This document shows, piece after piece, positions 33,739 to 46,057 of a stretch of DNA of 64,000 bases. The number at the start of each line of letters is the position of its first letter. The first letter of the stretch is position 1. Made by a program: the position numbers and the translations under genes. The DNA is taken from positions 4,340,001 to 4,404,000 of the forward strand of contig JACGCM010001948.1 of assembly GCA_014058105.1 (NCBI GenBank). The letters run 5' to 3'. Under the pieces are notes generated by a model that made no database searches, was not told where the DNA came from, and worked only from the letters and a program-made list of their open reading frames with translations. Origin of the DNA: Kingdonia uniflora (lineage: Eukaryota > Streptophyta > Magnoliopsida > Ranunculales > Circaeasteraceae).

Positions 33739-35834
33739 TTGTATTTAGACATGTGCCGCCATTAATTTGATTATTGGTCATGCTTAATGAACAGATAGAT
33801 CCATAGGCGGATTGCATATAGTATATCAACTATCATACATAGAATTTAACTACTTCGCAAGTAATAAATTCACAGACAAAATCAAAGAGAACAATCTCAT
33901 AGATGGGATACCAAACCAGTGCATGTCACGTGTATTATATTAAACAAAACACTGAAGAGTTCCCAACTCAGTCAATGATAGAACTAATAATACAAAACTA
34001 CAACTATACAACAAGTAAAATTACTACTTGGCAATGCTCTCAAGGTGACATCATTCATCTACTAAGAATTTGATATTGTTCATTCTTAGAACTTGATCAA
34101 AAGCTGTATTGGTATCATAGTAGAAATCTATGGCCACAGACTCTGCCGTGGGGAGGTCTGTGCCATCTGTGATCATGTGATAAGTCTGGGGCTGATCTCT
34201 TTAGATCGTTTGGGGTACCTTACAATCCCGTGCTTGACTATCTTATATCCATTTTAGAATTCTTCTTATTCTATTTTGGTCAATTGGTAAACTTCTTGCT
34301 CCCCTTGCCTCAGGTTACTGATGGCTGGAATTTAATCCTGCCATTGTTACCTCCTATCGTTTATCCATGGTTGTGACCTTGCCCATAACTTTACCTATCA
34401 CTAGACCCAACATTATACGACCCTGTTACATGCTTACTCTTAGTAGGCATAAGCTTGAGGTTCCTAACCAGTAGCTCATTATTTTGCTTATAAATGAGGA
34501 AAAATTAAATTAGGTCTGCGTGCACGGTGCTCTATCAAATGTTGCCTCAGAAGCACAATATTTAAAGCGTAGAAAATGTAATGGAATATTCATAATATCT
34601 CAATTACCTCAACTATTTCTCCGTGTAAGATTATAGTGGAGTTGCACTGCCGAATAAAAATTCTGTCGTAGTCTTATAATACTATCATAGTATAAGGTAA
34701 TCCATTATCAGGCCTTCTTGAATATAAAGACGAGGGTGCCAAACAAAGATCCTACTTTGTTATTTAAAGACTCATTGTTTTCAACAATAGTCTTTTCCAG
34801 ATTCTATAATAGCAGATGGATTTCATATTCATAGAGGTCAAGTTTATTGGTACCTAAAATAAAAATTATAGTATAGGAAATACTTAATGTTCTGAGTGTT
34901 ACCAATATCTATTATGCATGTAGATCAATACCAGTAGTAGTACTTGATAAACATTCATTGCATAAAGGAAATTCATAGTATTCAAGTCAGTAATTCCCAA
35001 TCATTACTTATAAGTGAACCTTGTTGATATCCTAGTACTTATGAAATCCTATTGAAGTACATGGTTTCCAATTATTACTTGTAGTTCATAGTATATAGCG
35101 TAATGAAGTGCATGACTCCCATTTATTACTTACAAGTGAACCCTGCTCATGGTTTTATACTCATGAGATCCTATTAAGCATCAAATCCTAATTTTACCAC
35201 GAAAAATGGTAATCTTAACCTTAAAGTGCGTTTAATAGAGTCTTAGCCAAAACAGCTATTCAAAACTACTAGATGTTGTATTTATTATTCTAACAACTAG
35301 GGTGTTCTAATATATAAAGTTTTGTAAGGTTGGTATATTCTAGCCAAATGACCTATTTGCTATGAATACGAAGGGTATTAGATGTTTAGTTGGCAAGTGG
35401 TTCCACCCTGAAGTCTGTTGGGTTCAAAAGATAGTTGATAATGCATATCTTTAAACTAATATTCTAGGGTACTATAGGTTACTATCAGTGTCTATATACC
35501 CCTAAGTAGTATCATGTAATATTTAATTGTACCTAGATACAAAAAATTGGTTCTTCGGACACCAAGTTTTTAGAAATAAGACTAAGTCAACTCCTAATTA
35601 AGTTCTAATGATTTGTCATTGACAATAAACTGCAATTTAGATATGACTCCTAGTCGTATCCTAAATTAGTCTTGGTTTCGTATTATCTATGATCTCTGAT
35701 CATGATAATTAGTATCCCAGGGGCATACCATTAATATCCTATTAGTTATCGTAAGATACTTAAATAGGTATTAATCTATTTACTTATATCTTATATAAGT
35801 GAGTCAGTTTTCCTATACAAGGCACCCGTTCCAT

Positions 35835-35837
<3 letters not shown>

Positions 35838-35865
<28 letters not shown>

Positions 35866-35866
35866 C
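35838..35866. repeat. TA microsatellite
   Basis: About 14 uninterrupted TA units. Confidence 0.9.
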
Positions 35867-36063
35867 CATAAATAAAAGGGTCCCCCACGCGGTAGGTCTA
35901 GTCAATTTTTTAAAAAATAGGACTCAATTTGACCAAGAATTGGGCTTTTTATAGCCAATTCAGTATCTGAACAGGTCTAACTCGGTCTGGGTCAAGGAAT
36001 GGATCGGGGTGACCGATCTGGATCGGTTTGATCTGGTCACACGAGCCCCATACGTATCTGCTA

Positions 36064-36337
36064 CACGTGTGTGCCACACGTGCCTCACACATGTCACTCC
36101 AGTGGCCGGTCCGGTGGCCGATCAGTAATAGTCTGGTGGCTGTTAAGTGTCACCTTGGTAACTACCACGTGTCACCACACGTGCCTGTCACGTGTCATAC
36201 CACGTATCACTGCTAACGTCAACATTGTAGACCCCATTGCCACGTCAGCATAGGATAATGATGATATCATCAACCAAATAATTATTTTAAAAAATAATAA
36301 ATAAATAAATAATAAAATTTTATTTTTGCTGACGTCA
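36064..36337. promoter_or_regulatory. cluster of CACGTG and ACGT-core motifs
   Basis: Five CACGTG hexamers at 36064, 36077, 36166, 36078-to-36183 region (36178) and 36189, plus CACGTA (36201), CACGTC (36241) and a full TGACGTCA (36330-36337). G-box and C-box sites bind bZIP and bHLH factors in plants. Function here is inferred. Confidence 0.6.
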
Positions 36338-36482
36338 TCTAACCTAAAAATACCATTTTTGGCAGTAAAATTGCCTAGTTTCAATATGAGTTTCCCGGCG
36401 ATTAGGGCATCTTCCAGAGACGTGCGATATACCGTTGGAAAGCTCTTGAGATAGACTATCTAACCAAAGTGGTATCGTCTCT

Positions 36483-37707
36483 TGATGAGCACATAATTAT
36501 GATATTTTTAATATACCCGAACATGTATTTTAGTCGTCCATTATATTTAATTGTGGGTACTTATGTGCATTTGTTTGATTGTAGCTACTGGAGATGGATA
36601 TTTGAAACCAAGCTCTTAAAGTCAAGTAAAAGTGTCTCCAGTAGTTCATAGCACAAAAAGTCAAAGAAACAATATATTTAATCTCAAGCTTGAAGAAATA
36701 TATACACAAATATTCTTGGAGAATAAGATCAAAGAATATATTGCATCCAAGATCCTTGAAGATATTTTATATTGAAGATATATACAAGAGTTTCCATGAA
36801 GATAGATCTCTACATCACTTAAGGAAATTATATGTAAGAATATTAGGTGATTGGTTGTAATATTAGAAAATATTATTGTGAAAATATTATTTAGAATTTA
36901 ATGTATAGTTTCTAAATTTGGGTTCTTTCTCCTATAAAAAGAAACTTCCCCCCATTGTAATTGGGAATCTCTTATTGGAAGCTATTAGTGAATAAAGTTC
37001 ATCTTCCTTTTCTTCTCTTTTAGTTTAATTTATTTTAATGTCTTCATTAGTTGTTAATACGATGAAGTCTGAGATGAGCGACTGATCTCCTAGCTAAGGC
37101 TAGGATGAGGCCTCTTCTTGGATAAACAATAATTGGTATTAATTAATTTCTAATTAGTTTTCTCTTAGTACTTTATGATTGATAAGTTAATGCATCATAT
37201 CAAAGGTTTGACCATAGCTTCGGTTTGGTGTACGATAACTTTGGATACAAGCAAGTGCTACTAACCGTAGACTTGATTTAGAGATCTAAACAAGAGAAAA
37301 CACTAGAGAACTCACTCAACCCTAGCCATGGTTGAGTTGATAATTCTCTAAGACAATCTTCACCATCTCTTAAAAGCATAACCACCAAATACTTGACCAT
37401 AGATTTAGTAGTTTATTTTACAACATCGTATGTGTCTTAACATGAACATATGATGGGTGGAGATATTAAGATCTGATTATATATCGATTAGTACTTTGAA
37501 AGGTAGAGGCCAAGTCTGAACCTTAGCTCTCTCCCTCATTAAGTTTTATAATTAGTTTTTATTTATTCTTCTTAGAAATCATTATTCGGCCTAGAAAGTA
37601 TTTATTTTCCCAAACCTCCTTGTGGATTTTATCCCACTCATGTGTACTATAATTCGACAACCGTACTTTGAGCGGATATTTTGCTAGAGGCCCTAAAAAC
37701 TATTTCA
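36483..37707 (+). repeat. 5' LTR of the non-autonomous element
   Basis: Starts TGATGAGCACATAATTATGA and ends near CTATTTCA just before the primer site. It has TATAAAAAG near 36934 and an AATAAAG signal near 36991. Confidence 0.85.
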
Positions 37708-37708
37708 A

Positions 37709-37752
37709 ATGGCACCGTTGAGGAATCGTTAATACCGTTGAGGAATCGTTAA
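37709..37752 (+). other. duplicated primer-site region
   Basis: TGGCACCGTTGAGGAATCGT starts at 37710, and CCGTTGAGGAATCGTTAA occurs twice (37714-37731 and 37735-37752). The first 10 bases fit a tRNA-Asp primer site, while the rest differs from the usual TTGCCGGGGA. Confidence 0.6.
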
Positions 37753-38073
37753 CATATGATGGCATCGTTAAAAACTATTCTCTTTAATACCAAATTTTCT
37801 TTGTTAATTCTTTCTAATACCGTGCCAATGATTTAAAAATTCTTTGATTATAATATTTGTCGAAAAGTATAGTGGGTCGGTAATAGCATATAGTGTTTCT
37901 ATTATTATCGTTTCTCTTTATGTTTCTCCAGTTTAGCTTAAAAAAAATTTGTTTCAAGTTTTTGGCGCTATATTAGCTGTGAAGTCTGTTCCTGAATGTT
38001 TCACCATTTTTGATCATCTATACTTCACAGTTGGGAAATACGTTTGCTACAAAAGTTTCAGATAATTCAAAAT

Positions 38074-40687
38074 TGTAGTTTCCCAGATTATTTTATTTTA
38101 TTTTATTTATTATTATGCATCACGCATCCATATTCATACCATACATCATGCATCATCACTTTCTGCATCTGTATTTCCTTCCTCTTATCTGGTTCTGTGC
38201 TTTTCTCCTTTTCTGTGTTTCAGTGGTTTCAGTGGTTGTTGGTGGAGGAGGTGAGTTGTGTTTGGGTGCCCGTGATTGGGTTTGTGGAGGCGTTGTGATT
38301 GTTGTTGTTGTTGTGTTTGTGGTGTGATCCGGGAGGGATCCGTGGTTTTTCGTGAAGTTTTCCGTTGAGGAATCTTTTGTCCAGTTTCTACTCTTTCTAT
38401 TCGAATTGACCTCTTTTGGTTCGAATAGATCCTTATCTGGTTCATTCTATTCGAATAAACTTGACTTTGTTCGAATATATTTCAATCTGGTTCATTCTAT
38501 TCGAACAATCCTTGTTCTGTTCGAATATATTTCCATCTGATCATTTCTATTCGAACAACATCTTTTCTGTTCAAATAGATTTTTATCTATTCCATTTTAT
38601 TCGAACAAGCCTTTTCCTGTTCGAATACTTTCCTTCCTGCTTTGTTTTGTTCAAATATAAACATATTCTATTAGAACAGTGGCATGTTTGAACGACCAGG
38701 TTGGGTCTTTCTTCACGATTCTTGGACGTAGGATTGCCTCGAGTGGAGTGTGGGATCTTAGGGTTTTAATTACCCATTTCCTTTTCATTTTTCTCCTCAC
38801 TTTCTCACTCACTCTCCTAATTGGAATCTTCCTCTCTCTCTCGCTCCTCATTTGCGATCGATTGTTGGGATTGATCTCGCCACTTCTCCGGTGAGTAATT
38901 CCCCTATCCCTTTCCTTGTGTTTGATTCGTTTGTGGCTTTGGTGAAACCCTTGTGATCTTAGGGTTTGTGATTGGGGGTTTTGTTGAGGATTGGAGTTGT
39001 AATTTCTTGTAGGTGTTGGGTTGTTGGTATTAGTGTGATTATTGTTGGTTGTGGAGGTTGAGGTTGGGTTAACCTATCGATTGGCAGATTTGCGGGTTAT
39101 CTTTTATCAGGCGAGTATCCCTCCATTACTAAATTTCTATACTAGTTTAACTTGTGTTAGTTAGAGCATGCATTTGGCATTGAGGTGTTTATGATTGGTT
39201 TTAGACTATATTGTTCCTTCTGTTGTAGTTGTTGATTCAACATTGTTGTTTCCTATGGTTAGGCATATAGGGTGTGTTCCCTTTGTCTTTTGGGAGTTAT
39301 GCATTAGTAGGGCATTCTTGTGGGTTGTCCTTGGCAGCTGTGTTCCAGTCTTGTAGAGACTGATGTTATGACTGGTTGATTAGTCACCTTTTGCATCTGT
39401 GTTAGGATTGTTTGCCATCCTCTGATGCAAGTGGTTATCCTATGTGTGTGTTAGCCAGGTTGTGGCCGTTGTGTTAGGATTGTTTACTTTTCTCCCAGGC
39501 AAGAGGGTTATCCTATGTGGTGTTGGCTGTATTGGCAGCTGTTGTGTTTTGATCCTTGGGATCAGTTTGTAGTGTGAGTTTGTATTCTTTTAACTTAACG
39601 GGGCCAGATAAATAATAAAGCTCTTCATCGGCTGACCCTCGATAGGACCTAGGATTCCTACATCAGGTTGAAATAGTAGATGAAGTTCGGGCTAGACACT
39701 ATCATACCTATTACCCTTCAGGAGTGTGGGATGGTGCGAGATAGTTTCCTTTGGTCCCCGTCTTATCCTCTGTGAGGTTGAAACTCCTTGGAATAAGTGA
39801 AATAAAGTTTGAACGTTGGCTCCGTGGGTTGTAAAGCCTAGAACACTCAGATCAAGTGATAAATCCTTCAGCGTGGTCGAGCTGGTAACCCAATCGTACC
39901 CATTGCATCCAACTGAGACTCTCGTTAAGGTTATTATGCATTAGCAGTTGATCAACCCAGCATTTTTAACTATAAGGTCTAGTTCTTTGTTAGCATCAAA
40001 TCATTCAACATTAGGATTACAGTAGATCATTTCATATCATCCGGCATTTGGAGTAATTATAGTATTATCCTAGTTCATCATATCATATCATATCACGTCA
40101 TATTACATCATCATATCATCACATCATCGCATCTATTCCTCATTATTCTTATTCTTATTACTATTCTTTATTCTTCAATTCTTCCATTCTTCACAGGTAT
40201 ATATACATGTTACTGTATTTTTTAAGCATCCTTATCTCATTCATCTCTCCTCTTTCTCTGCACCTGGTATATTAGTATGTTGTTTAGGCTTGTTGGGCAT
40301 TAGCGAGCTGTGATTTTTCTCACTCTCATATTTTTCCCCCTTTCTGAGGCGAAGTAGTCACAGGTTTTGCTGAGTGCTTCAGCAGTTAGTCCCAGTCCTT
40401 GCAGCTGCGGGTATCTATTCTGGTTTTACTACCTCTTGTATGATATTAGCTTTTGACGCTGTGTGTTATTGGATATTGTATTTACATTTTCAGTTGTATG
40501 TATATATATCTTTGCTTTTGCTTTATTTTCCTTTTACTCTAATGATATTGCTATAGTCAAAGACTGAGCCTGAACTTGTCTATGGCTCAGTTGTTTGTGG
40601 GAGTGAATCAGTTGGATTCCCCGACCTGTACATCTTGAATGATAGTAATTGGTCAAGCTGCCAATTATTGGATTTTGGGACGTGACA
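38074..40687 (+). mobile_element. nested solo LTR, probably chromovirus (Tekay-like)
   Basis: The block ends in GGGACGTGACA, the usual LTR end before a TTGGTATCAGAGC primer site in Tekay-type elements, but no primer site follows. The start is placed at TGTAGTTTCCC, because 5-base flanks AAAAT (38069-38073) and AAAAC (40688-40692) then nearly match. Inside are a TTCGAA array, a pyrimidine-rich leader near 38770-38890 and a donor-like GGTGAGT at 38889. No coding region was found. The left end is less certain than the right. Confidence 0.55.
38395..38672 (+). repeat. TTCGAA array, about 62-bp units
   Basis: Nine TTCGAA palindromes lie in alternating TATTCGAA and TGTTCGAATA contexts. The unit TTCTATTCGAACAA...TGTTCGAATATATTT recurs about four and a half times. 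Confidence 0.85.
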
Positions 40688-40699
40688 AAAACCCTTTCC

Positions 40700-41080
40700 G
40701 AATTGTTATAGATCATATTTTTCTGTTTAGTCATTTGTGAGTTACAGCCTTTTGAAAAAATAGTAAAAAACTGTCTCAGTTTACGCCGCTGTTCATTCAT
40801 CACTTGTTTTGAGCATTAAGGAAGCTAAATTTTAGAAAACTTCTTTCTTAAATATTTTTCCTTTCTGAAATATCTTTCCAAGTTGATATTATTTATTGTT
40901 CTCTCTCAACCGAGCTTAAAGATATGCACATTTAAAAATTAGGACATCATAGACTATAATAAACTTAGAAATTGAATTAATATTGTTGTCGTAAGTTCAC
41001 TAATCCTTTTTATCTTGTTTTGCATGATAGTCACAAAGTTGGAAACGAGACGGATAATACGCAAAGCTAAAAGCATTATC
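40700..41080 (+). other. element interior, no gene seen
   Basis: Untranslated interior between the solo LTR and the conserved leader. Nothing recognisable. Confidence 0.4.
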
Positions 41081-41084
41081 AAAT

Positions 41085-41790
41085 CCATCCTTCTTGTGCC
41101 CCCTAAGTGAAGGGGCACTTCATTCTTTCGCCCCCTAAGTGAAGGGGCGGCCACAGCTTCACCGGGAAACACTTCCCGTAGGTTGGTACCTCTCTAAACT
41201 TGACATGTATAAGAGGTTCATATCCGCTCCGTCCCGGCACTAGAAACATAAATTCATGTGGACTGTGCAAATACACGCTGCTATAATAAAAAATTTGCTG
41301 TGTTTGGATTGACATATTGCTGTGTTTAAAATTTCTTTTCATTCTAACATTAGTAAAGGTAAAAACTGTTAGAGACTTGCGGGATTTCATTACCCAAAAA
41401 TATCTCTACTAAGTTGGACCACCCATTAGGGATACAAAGAAATTTGTATCTCGCGAAAATTGAACGTCCCAGACCTGAAAATAACTGATAATAAAAAAGA
41501 GTAGTAAGATTCCCGCGGGATTTTATTATCTAACAGATAGGTGTACCAGACCGGGGTACAAACATGGGTTTATAGGATACGGCCCCAGCCTAGCGCCGCG
41601 AAATACTGGTCGTAGGTTTGCGACGTCACTCTCTTGGGCGTAAGGACTGAACATCTACTTTAAACTAGTACTAGTATAGTGACGCAGGGGAGTATAAGTA
41701 CCAAAGCCTTTGACCATCCTACCCTTTTGCAAACATAGAAGAATATATTTGAGACCTCATTATTTCTTCTAAAAAAATATTGATGTGCTA
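41085..41790 (+). repeat. conserved untranslated leader, second copy
   Basis: Collinear with 4438-5180. It keeps a perfect hairpin CGGGAA-ACAC-TTCCCG (41163-41178) and has an extra tandem copy of GCCCCCTAAGTGAAGGGGC (41098-41116 and 41130-41148), itself an inverted repeat. Confidence 0.7.
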
Positions 41791-41859
41791 GAGTTTAGGC
41801 TTGATTGCTTATTTATTGCATTGGGTGTTGCTTTTATTTCAAAATGTCATACATGCAGG

Positions 41860-43200
41860 AACATTGGGATCCATACAACTTACAATTCGACATCCCGTAG
41901 CAACCTCAAAATCATTTTCAATCATGGGATCACCAAAATTCTCAATACATAAAATCTTTCCAATCTCATTTAAATATGTAGGTCCATCAGTCTGTTCAGT
42001 CATCCATTCAGTTCCTACCCGCTCCACCGAAACCATCTTCGGAAGATACCCTTGCTCTCTTCATGAAATAATTAATAGAAAGTCAAAAACAAGCGTTACA
42101 ATTTCAGCAACAAATGATACAATTCTAATAACAGACATTGGTGAATCAAACTTTTACGATCCAATCTATCTTTAGATTAGAGACTCAGATAACTCTATTG
42201 TCAACTACGTAGAGTGAAATAGAGCATGAAAAACTTCTAAGTAATAAAGAAGAACAATTCTAAGTTAAATCCCCTAGTGATTTAGAAATAGATGAATTCA
42301 TGCGTAATCAAGGAATGTTTTCTCCGTGGGGTGAATGGATACTATATTGCGAGACAGATTTTGAAGATGAATATTTTAAGGTCGACGACCCTATGACACA
42401 AAGAGATCTTGAAGAAGCAGCTATTATGTCTAATACAATTCTTTCTCAATCACCTCCAAATTCAGCCCTCAACATTTAACCATCGATGTCACCATCCATC
42501 ATTTTATTTGGCAACCCAATAAATTCTTTTGAGGAAACTATGACCGAGACTGAATATTTTTCCCTCTCCTCTAATGATTTTTCTGATGATGATGATGACA
42601 AGATAAAATATGAACATATGGAATCTCCATCTTATTATACGATAACATGCGAGAAATTTGTAGATGATGATATTTGTACCAAAGTCAAGAAATTGGAAAT
42701 TGCCGAACCTGTTGCAGATACTATCAACTTATCATTTCCTTTTCAGTCTCCTTATGAGTCACCTCACCCTTGCTTGAGCCGCGTCCACCTGACACAAATT
42801 ATAATATTGAAAACCAGTGGGTGGACGACCATTCTTTACAGGATATATCACTATTATTGGGGGCTAATTCTGCTTTGGTTACTCCTTCACCAGCCACACC
42901 TATACCTATGCCTACATCTCCATTTCACAATCTACTTGGGAGTACCATAATTGTTAATGAATTTGCGGATTTGTTACGCGATAACTCTAGTTGCACCTAC
43001 TCTATTGATCAATGTCTGTATTATTTCAAGTACTAGAATGACCCCATAATTCTTAAAATAGTACAAGAATTATCACCTGCAACTGAGTCATACAAGCTTG
43101 AGCCAGACCCACAACCACCCGATCAACATCACTTTAATGGTTCAAGTTACTTTTTTGGAAATGATGAATATTAAGATAAATTTTTGGTATATGGGGTTAT
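41860..43200 (+). pseudogene. gag remnant fused to an acidic ORF region
   Basis: 41860-42200 matches only the Gln/Pro-rich tail of the Athila-type gag (QNHFQSWDHQN, SIFRLETQIT-like), so the capsid core is missing. After several stops, the frame 42486-42790 is acidic and serine-rich (FSLSSNDFSDDDDDKIKYEH). It then shifts to the frame 42770-43036 (LSLLLGANSALVTPSPATP). I recognise no domain in the acidic part. It may be the remnant of an extra ORF that some Athila/Tat elements carry, or degenerate gag. Confidence 0.45.
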
Positions 43201-43484
43201 ACCTTGTAAAATATCTCAAAGTGAGATTCCCCATAAATTAAATAAGGAAAATATTTATCCTAGGGGATTAGACTCTGAGTTATTTTTATGTATCATGATT
43301 ACATCAGTACAATTAGGTACAGATAAGGAGAACCACTATTTTTTTATTATTTGATTATTCAAGGATAAGGACAATTTTGGTGTTCCTCAGTTATTTAAGG
43401 AGAACTTGCAACCTGGATAGTTCATCAAATATTATACTTTGTACCCTTATAGTACCATTATAAATCATTTAAGTATGGGGGTAC

Positions 43485-43545
43485 ATTCGTCTGGCTGAAG
43501 ACGGTAAACTTAGCGCTTCTTGGGAGACAACCCATGACACATTCA
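43485..43545 (+). other. conserved 3' block of Athila/Tat elements
   Basis: CTGGCTGAAGACGGTAAACTT and GCGCTTCTTGGGAGACAACC are the phrases that usually follow the coding region in this branch. This supports the lineage call despite the absent pol. Confidence 0.6.
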
Positions 43546-44800
43546 GGTGAGAAATTCTAGTTTTTATTCTTTCATTTTTTTATGCTCTCAAACATTGAGA
43601 GCAATGTATCATTTAAGTTTGGGAGTAGGAAAACATTTCTTTAAATGTTTTTTTAAAGAAAAGTGAAATAATGTCACTTTGACAATTTATGATATATTTT
43701 TGACAAATTTTCAAGCACTTAAACTGATTTTACCTTGACAGAAATATAATGGGAAAGCCTAAATTTTAAAATTGTACCAAGTATATACTAGAATATTTTG
43801 GACTATCTTAAGCTAGAATTACTATATTTTTATTAACGACTAATTCAATTTAGCTTGGCATATTTGGAAAACACGCACTTCACTATAGTTTTGCAATTAA
43901 TACATTCAATAGATTTTTGCTCAGTGTAAAGGAAATTTAGTATTTATGTTAGCAATACTACAAGGGAGACAACTGCCTAAGAATGAGTTCATTCCTAAGA
44001 AAATAATAAAAATAAGCCAAATATACTCTAGAAAATTTCATGCTGCAAGGCTACTCACATGATTAAGAAGTGAAAGAGGAAAAATTATCACCAATCTTGA
44101 GCTTGACCATGAACTTTGTAAAAGGAGCACAAGAAAATGTTACTTGTAAGAATCTTGAGTCTAGGTCATGATGGGGCACCACACTACAACAACCTTAGCC
44201 AACTGGAGGGGATTGTCGACCAAAAACTCCTTGTTACGGAGGCTTCACAAAGAAACAATTTACTCAAAAGAAAAGGCTTAAAAGAAAAGAAAAGTAAAAT
44301 TTTAGGAAGATGAATTGACTAAGGCACTTGTCGAACTGACCGTTAAATTTATTCCAGTATGAACTAAACTACCAAAAATTAAGTAAATTATTCTTGATAA
44401 CGTATTAGGCGATAAAACTATTTTCACTGTATACTCAAATATAGCTAAAGCAAAATACTTGAATCTCTTTCTAATCTTGAGGTAGTACCCCCGTTTCGGA
44501 TAAACTTAAAATATTTTTTGGTATACTTAAGATAATAACAAGTTTAAGTATTTTTCAATCGGTATTTTTTTGTCACAACTAAGTAAGGATAAGTTCACAG
44601 GAAATGAGTCATGTGTATTCTATAATTGTTTAAAATGTCATTATTTACTTTTGTGGGTATAGTCACTGCAAACCCTTACGAGACAACACTCGTCCACCAG
44701 GATAAACCTGGGGGTTTAACGGTTTGTTACATATGTTAAATGCAATCGCACTCCCTACGAAAGTGGCTATTATTTTATTTTACTCGGGACGGACAAAAGA
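43546..44800 (+). other. 3' untranslated interior of the element
   Basis: AT-rich, no gene. It has a TTTAAGTTTGGGAGTAGGAA purine tract near 43614-43633, typical of the region before the LTR. Confidence 0.4.
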
Positions 44801-44816
44801 CAAGTTTGAGAGTATT
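44801..44816 (+). other. polypurine tract region
   Basis: CAAGTTTGAGAGTATT directly precedes the LTR start TGATGAGC. Athila elements usually have AAGTTTGGGGGTATT here. Confidence 0.6.
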
Positions 44817-46057
44817 TGATGAGCGCATAATTATGACATTTTTAATATATCCGAACATGTATTTTAGTCGTTCATTATATTTAATTTTGGGTACTTATGC
44901 GCATTTGTTTGATTGTAGCTATTGGAGATGGATATTTGAAACCAAGCTCTTAAAGTCAAGTAAAAGTATCTCCAGTAGTTCATAGCACAAAAAGTCAAAG
45001 AAACAATATATTTGATCTCAAGATTGGAGACATATATACACAAATATTCTTGGAAAATAAGATCAAATAATATATTGCATCCAAGATCCTTGAAGATATT
45101 TTATATTGAAGATATATGCAAGAGTTTCCATGAAAAAAGATCTCTACATCACTTAAGGAAATTATATGCAAGAATATTCGGTGATTGGTTGTAATATAAG
45201 AAGATATTATTGTGAAAATATTCTTTAGAATTTAATGTATAGTTTCTAAATTTGGGTTCCTTCTTCTATAAAAGGAATCCTCCCCCCATTGTAATTGGGC
45301 ATATCTTATTGGAAGCTATTAGTGAATAAAGTTCATCTTCTTTTTCTTCTCTTTTAGTTTAATTTTTTTTAATGTCTTCATTAGTTGTTAATACGATAAA
45401 GTCCGAGATGAGCGGTTAATCTTCTAGCTAAGGCTAGGATGAGGCCTCTTCTTGGATGAGCAATAATTAGTATTAATTAGGTTCTAATTAGTTTTCTCTT
45501 AGTACTTTATGATTGATAAGTTAATGCATCATATCAAAGGCTTGACCATAGCTTCGGTTTGGTGTACGATAACTTTGGATACAAATAAGTGCTACTAACC
45601 GTAGACTTGATTTGAAGATCTAAACAAGAGAAAATATTAGGAAACTCACTCAAGCCTAGCCATGGTTGAGTTGATAATTCTCTAAGACACTCTTCACCAT
45701 CACTTAAAAGCATAACCACCAAATGCTTGACCATAGATTTAGTGATTTATTTTACAACATCGTATGTGTCTTAACACGAACATATGATGGGTGGAGATAT
45801 TATGATCTAGTTATATATCGATTAGTGGTTTAAAAGGTTGAGGTCAAGTCCTATCCTTAGCTCTCTCCCTCATTAAGTTTTATAATTAGTTTTTATTTAT
45901 TCTTCTTAGATTTATCTCTTATATAATCGTTATTCGGCCTCGAAAGTATTTGTTTTCCCAAACTACCTTGTGAATTCGATCCCACTCATCCATTCTACAA
46001 TTCGACAATCGTACTTTGAGCAGGTATTTTGCTAGTGGCCCTAAAAACTTCTTATCA
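44817..46057 (+). repeat. 3' LTR of the non-autonomous element
   Basis: Aligns over its whole length with 36483-37707, with scattered substitutions and a 13-base insertion near 45918. The end is placed at TTATCA, 46057. Confidence 0.85.

Larger units (their letters stand above)
33739..36482. repeat. LTR-like retrotransposon remnant, no gene
   Basis: No coding sequence can be supported. There are three degenerate tandem units of about 60-75 bases (35000-35170, ATTACTTATAAGTGAACC-like), a TA microsatellite at about 35838-35865, and a GC-richer block at 35880-36480. On the minus strand near 36380-36470 sits a CTTTCCAACGGTATATCGCACG phrase that I associate with plant chromovirus LTRs. I infer an old LTR, probably in minus orientation. 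Ends are unknown. Confidence 0.4.
36483..46057 (+). mobile_element. non-autonomous Athila-like element with two LTRs
   Basis: Two closely similar LTRs of about 1.23 kb (36483-37707 and 44817-46057) bracket 7.1 kb. Inside are a primer site, a nested solo LTR (38074-40687), the conserved Athila-type leader, a gag C-terminal remnant fused to an acidic ORF region, the AACTTAGCGCTTCTTGGGAG block usual near the 3' end of this lineage, and a polypurine tract. I see no protease, RT or integrase. It therefore looks like a non-autonomous relative of the element at 2723. No clear target duplication was found. Confidence 0.8.

Noticed and set aside
35000..35170. Possible CRISPR-like spaced repeats
   Set aside because: Three degenerate units without constant repeats or unique spacers, in a eukaryotic LTR-like remnant.
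38651..38851. Arg/Lys-rich minus-strand frame in the solo LTR
   Set aside because: Arises from the pyrimidine-rich LTR leader. It has no conserved motif.
41801..42175. Plus-strand frame of 124 codons after the leader
   Set aside because: Another frame overlapping the gag-tail match in the same region. The gag-like frame, although broken, is the one with family similarity.
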